From the NCBI GenBank assembly GCA_963836915.1, contig CAWILH010000002.1:1612001-1676000 (forward strand): a stretch of DNA of 64,000 nt, read 5' to 3'. Positions 16,849 through 27,187 of this stretch are shown here, piece by piece. The translations under genes and the position numbers were made by a program. Position 1 is the first letter of the stretch. Every line of letters starts with the position of its first letter. This DNA comes from Cryomorpha sp963836915 (GTDB taxonomy: Bacteria; Bacteroidota; Bacteroidia; Flavobacteriales_D; Cryomorphaceae). A model generated the notes under the pieces. The model ran no database searches, was not told where the DNA came from, and saw only the letters and a program-made list of their open reading frames with translations.

Positions 16849-17421
16849 TTAGTCTTTAATACATCTCACAGAGAAACCATAATCTGCATAATCAGGACTC
16901 CAGTAGACTGACTTGTCAACCTTGTAAAGGCTAATCCGGTAAGCATTTTTTGTGGCACCTATAATTGGCTGATAAATTGTCGACGTCCAAAAATCGGTAT
17001 GTTCGTTTATTTGACCGTATTTTCTTCCGGCATACCATCCAGCCAATTTCACATCAAAGCCTGATTGCCCTCCATCAATCAAAGCTTCATAATAAAAAGT
17101 AGCATCAGTAACATTGATATTTGTTAATAGAGTTTTATAGTCTTCTAATGAAGGGAGTCGCCAGCCATTAGGGCAAACTTCGCAAGCCATTTTCCAATTA
17201 TAAAGCCTACCAAATTTTATCAAACTTTCTTCTTTATTCTTATAGCTCCATGAGCCTTTTTTTGTCTCAAAAGCAATATTTTCTGCAAACCAAACCCGCT
17301 TTCCAATAGTGATCGTTGCATATTCCCTACCGTCACGTTCATCAATGTATTTACCTCTTGCCTGTCCAACTGCATTGAGACAGATAAATAAGATGGTTAC
17401 TACTGTTATCAATTTCTTCAT
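16849..17421 (-). CDS. Exported FISUMP-domain protein, next to the type 23 toxin tip
   Basis: Protein of about 190 residues with signal peptide MKKLITVVTILFICLNAVGQ. The rest fits the Fibrobacter succinogenes major paralogous (FISUMP) domain: YATITIGKRVWFAENIAF, FGRLYNWKMACEVCPNGWRL, a FWTSTIY segment and the closing GFSVRCIKD. FISUMP domains are common in exported Bacteroidota proteins but their activity is unknown. The frame is open to 17445, overlapping the RHS stop; the ATG at 17421 was chosen because it gives the signal peptide. Its place directly after the toxin tip is that of an immunity gene, and a periplasmic location would be unusual but possible. Confidence 0.75.
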   Translation of the reverse strand: MKKLITVVTILFICLNAVGQARGKYIDERDGREYATITIGKRVWFAENIAFETKKGSWSYKNKEESLIKFGRLYNWKMACEVCPNGWRLPSLEDYKTLLTNINVTDATFYYEALIDGGQSGFDVKLAGWYAGRKYGQINEHTDFWTSTIYQPIIGATKNAYRISLYKVDKSVYWSPDYADYGFSVRCIKD

Positions 17422-17438
17422 GTAGCCTATTGAATTGG

Positions 17439-20400
17439 TTACCATAACGAATAAGGATTGTCGTAACCGTAATAATTGTATGTGCCTCGTTGAAAATTAT
17501 CATACCGATTGAAGAAGTTGGTTCTTCCTGGTCCAAACCACTTGTGAATCGCATTTTGAGTGCGGTCTTGAACTAAAGGATGGCTATAGCCAAATCGGTA
17601 AACCGAACCATTGGATTTAAAACCAACCCACAAAGGACTGGAATAGGTTTGACCATCTTTCCAAGCACCAAATGGTTCACGGTTGGATTTTTCTAAAAGA
17701 TTTCTTCCATCGAAATTTGGATCTGCTTTCGTGTCAACTTCATTATTATACAAATTCGTGCCAACAACAAAATCTCCAATGGTTATTTCGGCCGCATTTG
17801 AACGCCAACGGTCATGCTTATCGCCAAAAAAATCATTTTCTAACCTAAAGGCCAAATTCTTATATGAGAGTGAAACTCCACCGACTACCTGACTGTTAGA
17901 CCCAGAATAGGTAGTCCGGTTATAACCTCCGCCAAATTCGCCAATCCTCACACTGACCCCATAACCAGAATAACTTCCAGTATTACCTTCTCCCGCTCCA
18001 TAACCAAATGAAGCTGAAAAGTCATCACTATTATAGTTTCCAGAAACGTTTATCCCTCCCCCTAGACCAGAGCTACCAACACTCAGTCCAAGTGACATTG
18101 AAACTGAAAAATCACTGGTGATAGGAACATCTATACTCGGCAAAAAGCTATTAACGACAGATGAAATAGCGTAATTTCCGGCAAATGAGCCTACACCACT
18201 CATGGTTCCGCCAGCAGCAACACTATAACCACCTCCTGTGTAATAACTCAATAAAGCTGTGGCAGCGCCTACTCCTCCGGCTTCAAATGCTTTTCCTCCC
18301 CAGTCGCCATTACGTAGGCCATAACCCACATATCCAACAGCAAACCCTACCCCAGCCACAATTACATCATCCCAAATAGCGAATTCCCCATCCGGATCCA
18401 CATACATCACCGGATTGTTCCCCATCGCCAGATACGGGTTGTGGAACTGCTCGGCCGGGTCTGGCGTAAACCACCGCCCAAGCTGCGGATCATAGAACCT
18501 ACTTCCAAAATCAAACATCTCCAAACCAGTGGAAAGCGCTGGGTCAAACTCTCCGGTCTGCAGTTCCTTGCCGGTGTATTTGTTCAAATATTCGTCACGG
18601 TCTGCGTTTATTCCGTTAATAGATAATCCGTACGGATAATAGTCGTTAATCTGTCTTAACTTGCCTTTTAATTTAGTGACCAAGAAGTTGTCAAAGTTCA
18701 ACCGCTTGGCGCTCCCGTTGGTAAGGTATGCATGTAGATATCCGTCTTCCCTGACCGGTATGGCATCCCGCAAGATCATCTCCAGCTCATTGGGGAATTC
18801 GGTCCTGGCGGCACCGGAGTATTCCGGATTCAGCTCCATGTTCCTATCGTAGAACATCCAGACCAGATACGCATGGGGCTTGCTTACATCCGTAGTATCA
18901 AAACTGTTGGATAGAAGATCATAGACCCCATCGGCATATTGACTATTGCCATTTGCTATGTCAAGCAATTGGCCTTCGCCAAGCGGTAGTAAGCTGGCGC
19001 CGCTGGTGGCAAGTGCCATCAGTACTTCGTCCACCAGATAGCCCATGGTTTCATAGGTAGTGCCGGGTGCATCTTCCGTGAAGAAATATTTGGTACTGAG
19101 GTTCACCGACTCGCCGCGCCGCACAGGAATGACCAATGATGGGCCGACTTCTGTCCCCTCGGCAGCAGAGAGACGGGCGATCTGCTCATTGAAAGCTACG
19201 GATGCATCGACAGGATAGCCGGTGGGTAAATAATATTGGGTAATGGGAATATTGTCGAAAGACTGAACTTCGATATTCTCATGTGCTTCTTCCATGGTTG
19301 CCAGCCACTTCTCTTCCAATACCGCATTCTCTTCGGTTACGACTGCCCGCACATTGCCCAGATAGTCCTTAATGAAATAATCGTACACGTAATCGGTTGT
19401 ATTATCGGCAGAAGTCGGCGTTTTTCGGATTACCCCTTCCGGGTGATAAATCATCTTGAGCTCCCCCTTTTCGTATACGAAATTGCCAATGTAGTCGATA
19501 TCATAGGGACCGTAATCCGTCTCGCAAGGGCCTGTCTGTAGACTGCAAGGTTTTACATGCAAGTGTTTTTGCAGCTTATTACCAGCAGCATCATACATGA
19601 ACTCCATCCAGTACCAGCTACCGCTGTTCGTAGGTGAAACCCTTCTTGGGAGCCCCGCAGCATTATATGCCATGGTGACTTTGCGATTCCTGTCATGCAA
19701 CAGTCTACCGGATGCGTCATACTCGTACTCATCCTGACCTGGGCCTACATTCTCGTTTATAAAATGCTTTGAATTAGCTGAAGCAAGGCCCGCATCTTGC
19801 ACTTCGGTCAGGCGGTATCCATTGTTGTCATACCTATAGTTCAAGACATCCAGATCAAGGCCGGCTTGATTAAGGATAGACCGATTATTTCGATGCAAGC
19901 TCCTTATATTTCCGCCAAGATCATAATCTACATGCTCGTCAAACCAATGTCTATGGTTCGAGAATTCCCCAGGAGCGCTTGGCTCATCTGATGCATAGTT
20001 GGACCTAATCAACTGTCCCAAATCGTCATACCTGTAAACATAGGCGTTTCTTTCCAATGTAGTTCCATCCTCATCGGGTGCCTTGGAATTCCACATCATA
20101 GATGAGATATTGCCACCATATTGCTTGTCAAGAATAAATGGCAACCATGGATCATCGGTCGAAAGCATTGATGGGGTGTAATATTCCGGCGAATATTCAA
20201 AGTAGGTGAGCTCTTGCCCAAATACATCATCACTCTCAAAATTGTGGATGGCATCAATGGTAAGTGAAGTGTTGTTGATATGGGTGAGCCTGCCTTGATC
20301 ATTGTAGCGGTAGTCAATATGCTGCAAAAATCCATTGGTTCCCTGTTGATTATGCAGCATGAGCGCTTTTAGCTGACCTTTCGGATCATATTCTTTTTTA

Positions 20401-23400
20401 CTGAGCAAAACTTCGGGGTCAGCGTCCATTTGTGAATAGGTGCGTAGCAGTACGCCTGTGGTAATATCATATACATAGCGCATCTTTAGGGTATGGACAG
20501 TTGAACTTTCTTCATAGCGGTGGTGCTGTTCAGTATGCGACACCCTGCCAAAACTATCGTAAAAGGTATCAATCCTATCCCAACCGCCGAGATGGTTTTC
20601 TGTGTATGACTGAATGGGTCTTTTCTTATCATCGTAATAGCTTACGGTCATTAGCCAAATGCCAAAACTGCCATCAGCGTTTAATACACGCGTCAAGCTA
20701 CCCGTTGACAGCCCTCGGGTTACTTGAAGCCGAGCCGCGTTTTCACCAAATGGAACGAAATCAAATTTAGTAGGTGGATTGAAATCATAATTATCAAAAT
20801 AATAAACGTTCAGTAGATAGTCTTCATCCACATAATTGGGATAGGTCAAGTTCGTATAGCCTTTTATCGTATTGCTTGCACTACCTACGTAGCGCTCCCC
20901 TTTTAGTATAGGATCGGCCGCGTTGTTCAGCGCATCTGCGTTTCCTTGTTCTTGTTGATATCCCTGAGCCGAATTTACCTCGCCTTTCAGTACAACCCTT
21001 CCACGGGTATCATATTTAACGAAACTCTTTTGTTGAGTTGCAGTCTGTTCTTGATCATTTGTCATAATGACCCTGTCAAATGTATCGTAAATGAACCGAT
21101 GCCTGCCTTGTCCTGGAATATGTTTGTCGATAACCCGACCTTGGTTATCATATGCATAATAGGTGATCAATTCATCAAATATCGAATTGGTTGACGATCC
21201 GGTGTCGCCATTCGGGTTCAGCTCAAAGTCTCCAATCAGCTCCATCTCTTCTAATGCTTTGAAAGGTATATCATAACGTAACCGACCAAGCTCATCAAAT
21301 ACCGAATAGCTGGTCAATTTTTTCATATTCCCGCTGCCACTTTCAATTTTTCCCGTAAACGCCCTTCCTTCAGAGTCCAATCTCACGGCGATAGTCATCT
21401 CTCTTGCTACGGTTTTGCCGAATTCATCTACATAGGTTGAAGTTTCTCGCCCATCTGGATCCACTACCTTGGTTTTTTTCAGTTTTCGATGCTCCGTGAA
21501 CATTGAACCATCTACATTATCTCCATCTAATCTCCATTTTCGAATGTCATCCGCCAGTAGGTTCCAACTATAATCCATCACTGTAGTATGACCGCCACCG
21601 ATCTGGAGTTCAGCGCCGATCCCACCCTGGTCGATAATCCTTTGCAAGGGGCTTGCTTCCAACACAGTTTCAACATAGGGGTGTGTATTATGCTCATCAT
21701 CATTAATGAAGTTAGAAAAATAGGCGAGTTGTTCATTGAGCACGTTTGGACGGTAGTTGAGAACATCTTCTGGAAGAATATACTTATAGTACGGCAGATA
21801 TTTTCTCAGTTCACGCCCCAAAGGATCATACACGGCGAAACTGACTTTAGCGAAGTAGTTTACATCGATTGCGGTATTGAATTCAAACGACTGTCTAAAC
21901 CTGCCTATGCCATCTGTAAATGTAACGCTGGTATGAATATCGGTATCTGGGCCTATAGGAGTATTTAAGAAGTCGTTTTTTGACAAACCTTCTCTATTTG
22001 CGGATTTCACCACATGCTTATTATAGCTAGCCAAATCATCCTTGTCTTTTTCAAAATACTGATGGTATTCAAATATATTTCGCTCTCTATCAAGCTTCCA
22101 TTCAAGCCTTCCTTTACTGTCGTACTCATAGGTAATGACGCTACCGGTTGCAGAAGATTTATACATTGGCTTTCCGTCAGGGTAATAACCCATGGTTTCC
22201 ATGGTCGCGTCGATCTCTTGCAATCTTAGTTCATCGATGTAGCCGGAACCGTCAATAGAAACAAGAATATTCGTGCCACTTGTCCATTGTAGGATTTTCT
22301 CATTATAAGTCCACTCTCCTTCCACAAAGCTCTTTTCTTCAAGTACCGTACCCCCGGGAGTGAGAAACGTAGATACATTACCGGATGACCAATAGCTTAT
22401 CAAATAAGTACCAATGGGCAAAGCATCTGATCCCGAAGGGTTTGAATTGAAAGTTTGATTGGAAATATGATAATAATTATTACCCGTAACTGCATAAGAT
22501 GGTCCGCCACTGCTGGTTACATTATTAAAGTCTGCACTCCATTTCCCCATAAAACCAGACTCGAAACTAGTATACCGCGATGATGCCAGCGTGCCGTTGG
22601 TAACCGATGCAACCGAAAAATTTTCATCGTTAATCAATTGGCAATTCATCACATCATCTGAACTTTTTGATTCCACCAACATCTCTTCTTCGTTGTAAGA
22701 TGTAAACTCTTGAACTTCATCCGTTGGAAAATCATCGTACAGCCAAGTCATTGGTGGGTAGGTGGATTGGTTGTGATTAGATAAGATATCACGCGTCATA
22801 GTTTGATTTGGTACAATGCTACCACTGACCAGTTCTTGAAAAAATGTGATCTCTTGAGCAATTTTCTTGGTTTGATTATCAATGGTTCTACTCACCGTTT
22901 GACCGATGGGCTGAACAAATCCTAACTGATTCAATTCATTTAACAATTGACATTGTTCATCGGTCGTGCTGTTGTCATTAAACTGTGGTGATGCACAATG
23001 CACATCCAAATCGAACGGATATATATTTTCTGTAGTAATGTATGTGAAGTTAAAATTTCGAGAAGTCTTAGATCTTACGATTAGCGGCTTATCTGTATCA
23101 TTGACATAGGTGAATATTTCTTTTTCCGTCTTTTGTATACCATTTTCGTACGAATAGTGGTCAATAAGTTCTATCCTGTTTGTTTCTGGTGTGAAACCGT
23201 AACTATAGATTTTCTGCTTATCTAAATACGCCGGATCACTAGGATTCCAACCTATTGAGTATTGATAATTCAGAACATCATATCCAGCAATTATTTCAGA
23301 ATTATAACTGTCATTGAATTCATAATAGTAAATATCTTTTTTCACCAATTCGTTCGATGCTGAATAAATTTCTGTCTCCTTTAAAAGGTGTCGACGCGAG

Positions 23401-25682
23401 TAATTTTTCATCAAGGGGAGAAATGGATAGGTATACTCCAGTTCATGGGGCGGATTATACTGGAAAGTCGATCTTGTTTTACCGATATGTTCTACTGCTT
23501 CCGCCAAAACTGTTCCATTCGCGTCTAGAGCTGTGGTTGTTTCTTCTATATTGTTGTAATAAACAATGTTTTGACTCAGATGACCCGATAAGTTCGATGA
23601 TGAGCTGTAGGAATAAATGGCATAGGCTGAATTGTCCACCACTCCTTTTCCTGATTGATAGACCGATGATGGCTCGGCCACTAATATTCCGCTTGATTTT
23701 TTTGAATCAGCAAAAAGATCATAAGAAAAATTTCGTCTAAGGACCGATCCATTGTTGTCCTTTGTAGAAATAGATTTTATCCTTAGTCCGCCAGCATCTT
23801 TTCGGAACGATTCGGCATCGGCCGGATCGTGTATACTATAAGTTATGTAAGCCCGTGGCTGATCGCTTGTGGTCGAGCATGGTGGCGGCAGTGTTCCAGA
23901 ATTAGGTATTATTGAAAGCGCATAATTGTCTGCTGGGTCTAAGTAGACCCAATAATCCTTATCGGTTTCTACCGAGAACGAGAATTCGGGTCTGTCCACG
24001 TTTGCGTGATATGATTTAAATTTATAGTTATAATTCGGACATCCGTCATTTGACAAGTTAAACCTGATCCATTGGGGAAATGAAACTAAATTATTAAGAT
24101 TAATTGTACTTGCCCAATGATTAGGCCCCGGATTCACTGGGACAACACCTGCGCCTCTGCTCGTCGGTACTTTCTTTCCACCTGTGACAGGGTTGCTTTC
24201 CGAGCTTACATAAGAGTATTCGTTCAATTCATAATCAAAGGCAATGGTTTTGCCCGAAGAATAATTTATTTGCTCGAGCGACCCTGCTCTCGTAAAATAT
24301 TCCAATGGATCCTTGTTGTTGGTCGTGTTGAACTTCTCAATCAACCAATAGGCATCTATGGTTTCTCCAGTCCGCACATTCCCGTATGAGAGATGGCCGT
24401 TGTTTGCAACTTGTCCGTTGTAGTAGCCCCAATGATCTACCATATCACTATTGTTGGTTGTAGGAAGTTCGGTACTGTTATAATCAAATGAGATTATATC
24501 ACTTCCCTGTGCACTCCCCAGAATTCTGTTTTCTATCGATTCCAGAAATAGTCTTTCATAGTTCGAATTACTGGGTTTGTATGAGTACGTAAAGTGCACC
24601 GTGCGCACCAAAACATCATTAACATCAAATACTCTAATCTCTTCTAAATAATAGTGCCCTGCTAAATCAAGTCGTTCAGCTGACGCTTGAATAAACTCAA
24701 CTCTTCCTTCATCATACGTGATTGACTCAATATATTTTTTATACTGCTTCATGATTTTGTTCCCACCTGATGGTCCGGATAAATATTGATTCAAGTTTTG
24801 ACTGTTGGATTTATAATAATTATCGTAAGTTATTGGATTTGGATTTGAATAGTTTAACTGGAAAATATTATCTCCGTTCAGATTTTTGATTCTTGAAAGA
24901 TGCCAACTTGGAGCAAAGCCGTAATTATGATCGGTAATGTTGAGATGGGAAGAATAACTCATATACTCACTTTCTTCAAAACAGTATTCTTGACCTTTGA
25001 AATCATTTAAGCGGAAGCTTGAGATCATCCCAAGTGCGCCTGACGAAACAGACGCTTTTGTAAAAGTCTTACTCAATGAAACAAAGTCTGCATTAATACT
25101 TGTTTGTGGAGATGTTGGCCAAGTTCCATCTGGCCTTATGACGAAAGACCCATTAAAACCTGATGTTACAGAAAATTGAAATATGTCTGGTTTCTTATCC
25201 TTATGATTTGCTGTCAGAATCTGAGGTGCGGAAGGGTTAACATCTAAAAATGTGTAGTTGACATAGTCAGCCGAACCAGCCGAAGGATTGTAGTCTTGAA
25301 AAAAATATCCGAACGACCCTTCTTCATCAACAGAAAATGGCGCGGTTAAATCATAGTCATAATTATTGATATCATCCGGGGAACCATTAACAGTTCTTCC
25401 AACTTGTCCCCCAGCATTTAGAGTCCAACCTTGCCCTACCCAAGATGCTTTTGAATTGACTTTGAGTCCACTTCCATTATAGGTGAGTGAGATTGGCATA
25501 GCCACGCCCTGAGATTGAACTGTTATGAGGGGAATGGTATAGATCATGGTTCCTGTGCCGGGCTGAACATCGGGCTCGGAGTCGAAAGCTCTTACAGGGC
25601 CTTTATCTTCCTGCGCCATTAGGAAAATTGGTAATAATAGTACTGAAAAGGTCAAAAGTTTGGTCAGGATAGTTCTCATCAT
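17439..25682 (-). CDS. Full-length secreted RHS/YD-repeat polymorphic toxin with a type 23 toxin tip
   Basis: Protein of 2747 residues with a Sec signal peptide (MRTILTKLLTFSVLLLPIFL, cleavage near MAQ). The N-terminal region (TMIYTIPLITVQSQGVAMPI) resembles the start of SpvB/RHS shells. YD repeats fill about residues 1150-2050 (YDSKGRLEW, YDPLGRELRKY, FDELGRLRYD, YDNQGRVIDKH, YEYDASGRLLHDRN, YDAAGNKLQKH). The RHS-associated core ends at about 2431 in GNNPVMYVDPDGE. The last 200 residues (RLENDFFGDKHDRWRSNAAE, DGQTYSSPLWVGF, QDRTQNAIHKWFGPGRTNFF, YDNPYSLW) match my memory of polymorphic toxin type 23; its target is not known to me. Coupled to the upstream gene by an ATGATGA overlap. No T9SS sorting domain is present, so the route across the outer membrane is open. 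Confidence 0.9.
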   Translation of the reverse strand: MMRTILTKLLTFSVLLLPIFLMAQEDKGPVRAFDSEPDVQPGTGTMIYTIPLITVQSQGVAMPISLTYNGSGLKVNSKASWVGQGWTLNAGGQVGRTVNGSPDDINNYDYDLTAPFSVDEEGSFGYFFQDYNPSAGSADYVNYTFLDVNPSAPQILTANHKDKKPDIFQFSVTSGFNGSFVIRPDGTWPTSPQTSINADFVSLSKTFTKASVSSGALGMISSFRLNDFKGQEYCFEESEYMSYSSHLNITDHNYGFAPSWHLSRIKNLNGDNIFQLNYSNPNPITYDNYYKSNSQNLNQYLSGPSGGNKIMKQYKKYIESITYDEGRVEFIQASAERLDLAGHYYLEEIRVFDVNDVLVRTVHFTYSYKPSNSNYERLFLESIENRILGSAQGSDIISFDYNSTELPTTNNSDMVDHWGYYNGQVANNGHLSYGNVRTGETIDAYWLIEKFNTTNNKDPLEYFTRAGSLEQINYSSGKTIAFDYELNEYSYVSSESNPVTGGKKVPTSRGAGVVPVNPGPNHWASTINLNNLVSFPQWIRFNLSNDGCPNYNYKFKSYHANVDRPEFSFSVETDKDYWVYLDPADNYALSIIPNSGTLPPPCSTTSDQPRAYITYSIHDPADAESFRKDAGGLRIKSISTKDNNGSVLRRNFSYDLFADSKKSSGILVAEPSSVYQSGKGVVDNSAYAIYSYSSSSNLSGHLSQNIVYYNNIEETTTALDANGTVLAEAVEHIGKTRSTFQYNPPHELEYTYPFLPLMKNYSRRHLLKETEIYSASNELVKKDIYYYEFNDSYNSEIIAGYDVLNYQYSIGWNPSDPAYLDKQKIYSYGFTPETNRIELIDHYSYENGIQKTEKEIFTYVNDTDKPLIVRSKTSRNFNFTYITTENIYPFDLDVHCASPQFNDNSTTDEQCQLLNELNQLGFVQPIGQTVSRTIDNQTKKIAQEITFFQELVSGSIVPNQTMTRDILSNHNQSTYPPMTWLYDDFPTDEVQEFTSYNEEEMLVESKSSDDVMNCQLINDENFSVASVTNGTLASSRYTSFESGFMGKWSADFNNVTSSGGPSYAVTGNNYYHISNQTFNSNPSGSDALPIGTYLISYWSSGNVSTFLTPGGTVLEEKSFVEGEWTYNEKILQWTSGTNILVSIDGSGYIDELRLQEIDATMETMGYYPDGKPMYKSSATGSVITYEYDSKGRLEWKLDRERNIFEYHQYFEKDKDDLASYNKHVVKSANREGLSKNDFLNTPIGPDTDIHTSVTFTDGIGRFRQSFEFNTAIDVNYFAKVSFAVYDPLGRELRKYLPYYKYILPEDVLNYRPNVLNEQLAYFSNFINDDEHNTHPYVETVLEASPLQRIIDQGGIGAELQIGGGHTTVMDYSWNLLADDIRKWRLDGDNVDGSMFTEHRKLKKTKVVDPDGRETSTYVDEFGKTVAREMTIAVRLDSEGRAFTGKIESGSGNMKKLTSYSVFDELGRLRYDIPFKALEEMELIGDFELNPNGDTGSSTNSIFDELITYYAYDNQGRVIDKHIPGQGRHRFIYDTFDRVIMTNDQEQTATQQKSFVKYDTRGRVVLKGEVNSAQGYQQEQGNADALNNAADPILKGERYVGSASNTIKGYTNLTYPNYVDEDYLLNVYYFDNYDFNPPTKFDFVPFGENAARLQVTRGLSTGSLTRVLNADGSFGIWLMTVSYYDDKKRPIQSYTENHLGGWDRIDTFYDSFGRVSHTEQHHRYEESSTVHTLKMRYVYDITTGVLLRTYSQMDADPEVLLSKKEYDPKGQLKALMLHNQQGTNGFLQHIDYRYNDQGRLTHINNTSLTIDAIHNFESDDVFGQELTYFEYSPEYYTPSMLSTDDPWLPFILDKQYGGNISSMMWNSKAPDEDGTTLERNAYVYRYDDLGQLIRSNYASDEPSAPGEFSNHRHWFDEHVDYDLGGNIRSLHRNNRSILNQAGLDLDVLNYRYDNNGYRLTEVQDAGLASANSKHFINENVGPGQDEYEYDASGRLLHDRNRKVTMAYNAAGLPRRVSPTNSGSWYWMEFMYDAAGNKLQKHLHVKPCSLQTGPCETDYGPYDIDYIGNFVYEKGELKMIYHPEGVIRKTPTSADNTTDYVYDYFIKDYLGNVRAVVTEENAVLEEKWLATMEEAHENIEVQSFDNIPITQYYLPTGYPVDASVAFNEQIARLSAAEGTEVGPSLVIPVRRGESVNLSTKYFFTEDAPGTTYETMGYLVDEVLMALATSGASLLPLGEGQLLDIANGNSQYADGVYDLLSNSFDTTDVSKPHAYLVWMFYDRNMELNPEYSGAARTEFPNELEMILRDAIPVREDGYLHAYLTNGSAKRLNFDNFLVTKLKGKLRQINDYYPYGLSINGINADRDEYLNKYTGKELQTGEFDPALSTGLEMFDFGSRFYDPQLGRWFTPDPAEQFHNPYLAMGNNPVMYVDPDGEFAIWDDVIVAGVGFAVGYVGYGLRNGDWGGKAFEAGGVGAATALLSYYTGGGYSVAAGGTMSGVGSFAGNYAISSVVNSFLPSIDVPITSDFSVSMSLGLSVGSSGLGGGINVSGNYNSDDFSASFGYGAGEGNTGSYSGYGVSVRIGEFGGGYNRTTYSGSNSQVVGGVSLSYKNLAFRLENDFFGDKHDRWRSNAAEITIGDFVVGTNLYNNEVDTKADPNFDGRNLLEKSNREPFGAWKDGQTYSSPLWVGFKSNGSVYRFGYSHPLVQDRTQNAIHKWFGPGRTNFFNRYDNFQRGTYNYYGYDNPYSLW

Positions 25683-27147
25683 CTTCCAATTAAAAAGCCG
25701 ACTTTAAAGTCGAAGCTAGGTTTGATATTATTTTTTGAATTAAGGTCGTAGCGGAGTTCTAGGGTGGTGCTCTTCGAGCCGCCCACGGGCAGAATCGCTT
25801 TTAGGATAAGCGGTACCCCAAGGGTATATTTTGGGTTTTTTAGCTCATGGAGCAGGCGCCCAGACGGCGCTTCAATCTGGTTGATGATGAGCTCGGCACC
25901 AACGCCGCCATAAAGTACTTTCCATATCCGGTGGTCGACATTGGCGCCGGCGGTGTAATTTGAAATCAGTGTGGACTCAAAGCGCTTGTCATCGCGAAAG
26001 CCAAACCTGCTGGCATTGAAGATCGATGAGAGTTCTAGATTGAGCCCAGCGTTTTGGGATATTTTATAGCCACCGGTTGCCGTTATTCCCAGCCCATCTG
26101 GGTAATAGCCGGTGCTGTTTTCCCAGTCAAAGTTGATCCCGCCATAGAGCCTGTCCCAAAAGCGTTCGGAACTTTGCGTGTTCAACTTGATCGGCTCGGA
26201 GCCCAATTCTGGCTTTAGGCTGTCAGGCAAGGCTTTCTTCGCTTCCTTCATGGCCTTGAAAAGTTCCGATATGCTTTCCGCCCCGGCAAGCTGCTCCTGG
26301 CTCAGCAGGCCTTGGCTGCCCATGGTCTCCTTGAACTTTGCAAGCAGGGCATCTTTGTCAAAAGAAGATATGCCGCCACCGGCTGCGTCGGCATGCGTGC
26401 CAGAATAATCGGGCATCGCCGATTTCATCGCCCCTCTATATTCATCGGTGGCCTTCACGCTGCGCATGATGTTCATGTTGCCATCGGCAAAGCCCTTGAT
26501 CAGTTCCTGATCGTTGGCTTTGTAGGACTTCCATAGCAGGGCGCGCTTGCGCAGCTTTCGGAGCAACCGCTTCTGCTTTTTTGAGCCTTCTCTAAAAGTC
26601 TCTTTATAGATCATCGCCCTATTGTCCATATAGATGGAATACATCTTGGTACCGAATTTGGCATTGGAGGTCTCGTGGTTTTTCTTGGCATCGGCCAGTC
26701 CTTGATCATCTATTTCGGGAACGATCTTTTGGCTCACATCTACCACCGCATCCAACTTGTCCCTTTGATGGCTTCTTTTCTGCTGGGAAGCACCGGACTT
26801 CCTGTTCCGGTCGCGCTCCATTTTGCCAAAGCTCGAATTGGCAGAACGCATCAGCATATTGGCCCTGAATTCATTGCTGTCGCAAAGGGTGTAGAGCAGT
26901 TCGTCTTCAATGGCCAAAAATTTTAGAAAGCTTTTTCGATAGGCTTTCTCGCTTCTCCGGTCGAGCAAGGCCAAGTGCTTGGTATAGTCGGATGTGAAAG
27001 AATTGAAATCCTTGATCGTCGGTACTTTGAACTGCTTCATCTGCCCCATCCGCACTTCATTCAGGCTGGGCAGCCGGAAGGATCCTGTGCTGCGCAGAAA
27101 GCAGAGAAAAACGACATGACGATGAATAGGGTCGCTGATCGGTGCAT
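25679..27147 (-). CDS. Exported partner protein encoded ahead of the RHS gene (coiled coil plus beta-barrel-like C-terminus)
   Basis: Starting at the ATG at 27147 gives a signal peptide (MHRSATLFIVMSFFSAFCAA, then QDPSG). That frame stops after about 28 codons, but one extra base at the CC of 27074-27075 joins it to the long frame (LPSLNEVRMGQMKQF onward), giving about 490 residues. The long frame alone would start with residues that look like no export signal. The middle is charged and helical (KKQKRLLRKLRKRALLWKSY) and Gln/Ala-rich to about 330. The last 160 residues alternate as in an outer-membrane barrel (FWDRLYGGINFDW, SRFGFRDDKRFES, VGFLIGR at the end). Its stop overlaps the RHS start, so it may be a docking or export partner. 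Family not recognised. Confidence 0.7.
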
Positions 27148-27187
27148 GGGATAGATTGGTCGAAGTAATATCGGGACTAATTATCAT

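Noticed and set aside
17439..25682. RHS protein as a T9SS cargo
   Set aside because: The C-terminus is the toxin tip ending in YDNPYSLW; no type-A or type-B sorting domain is present.
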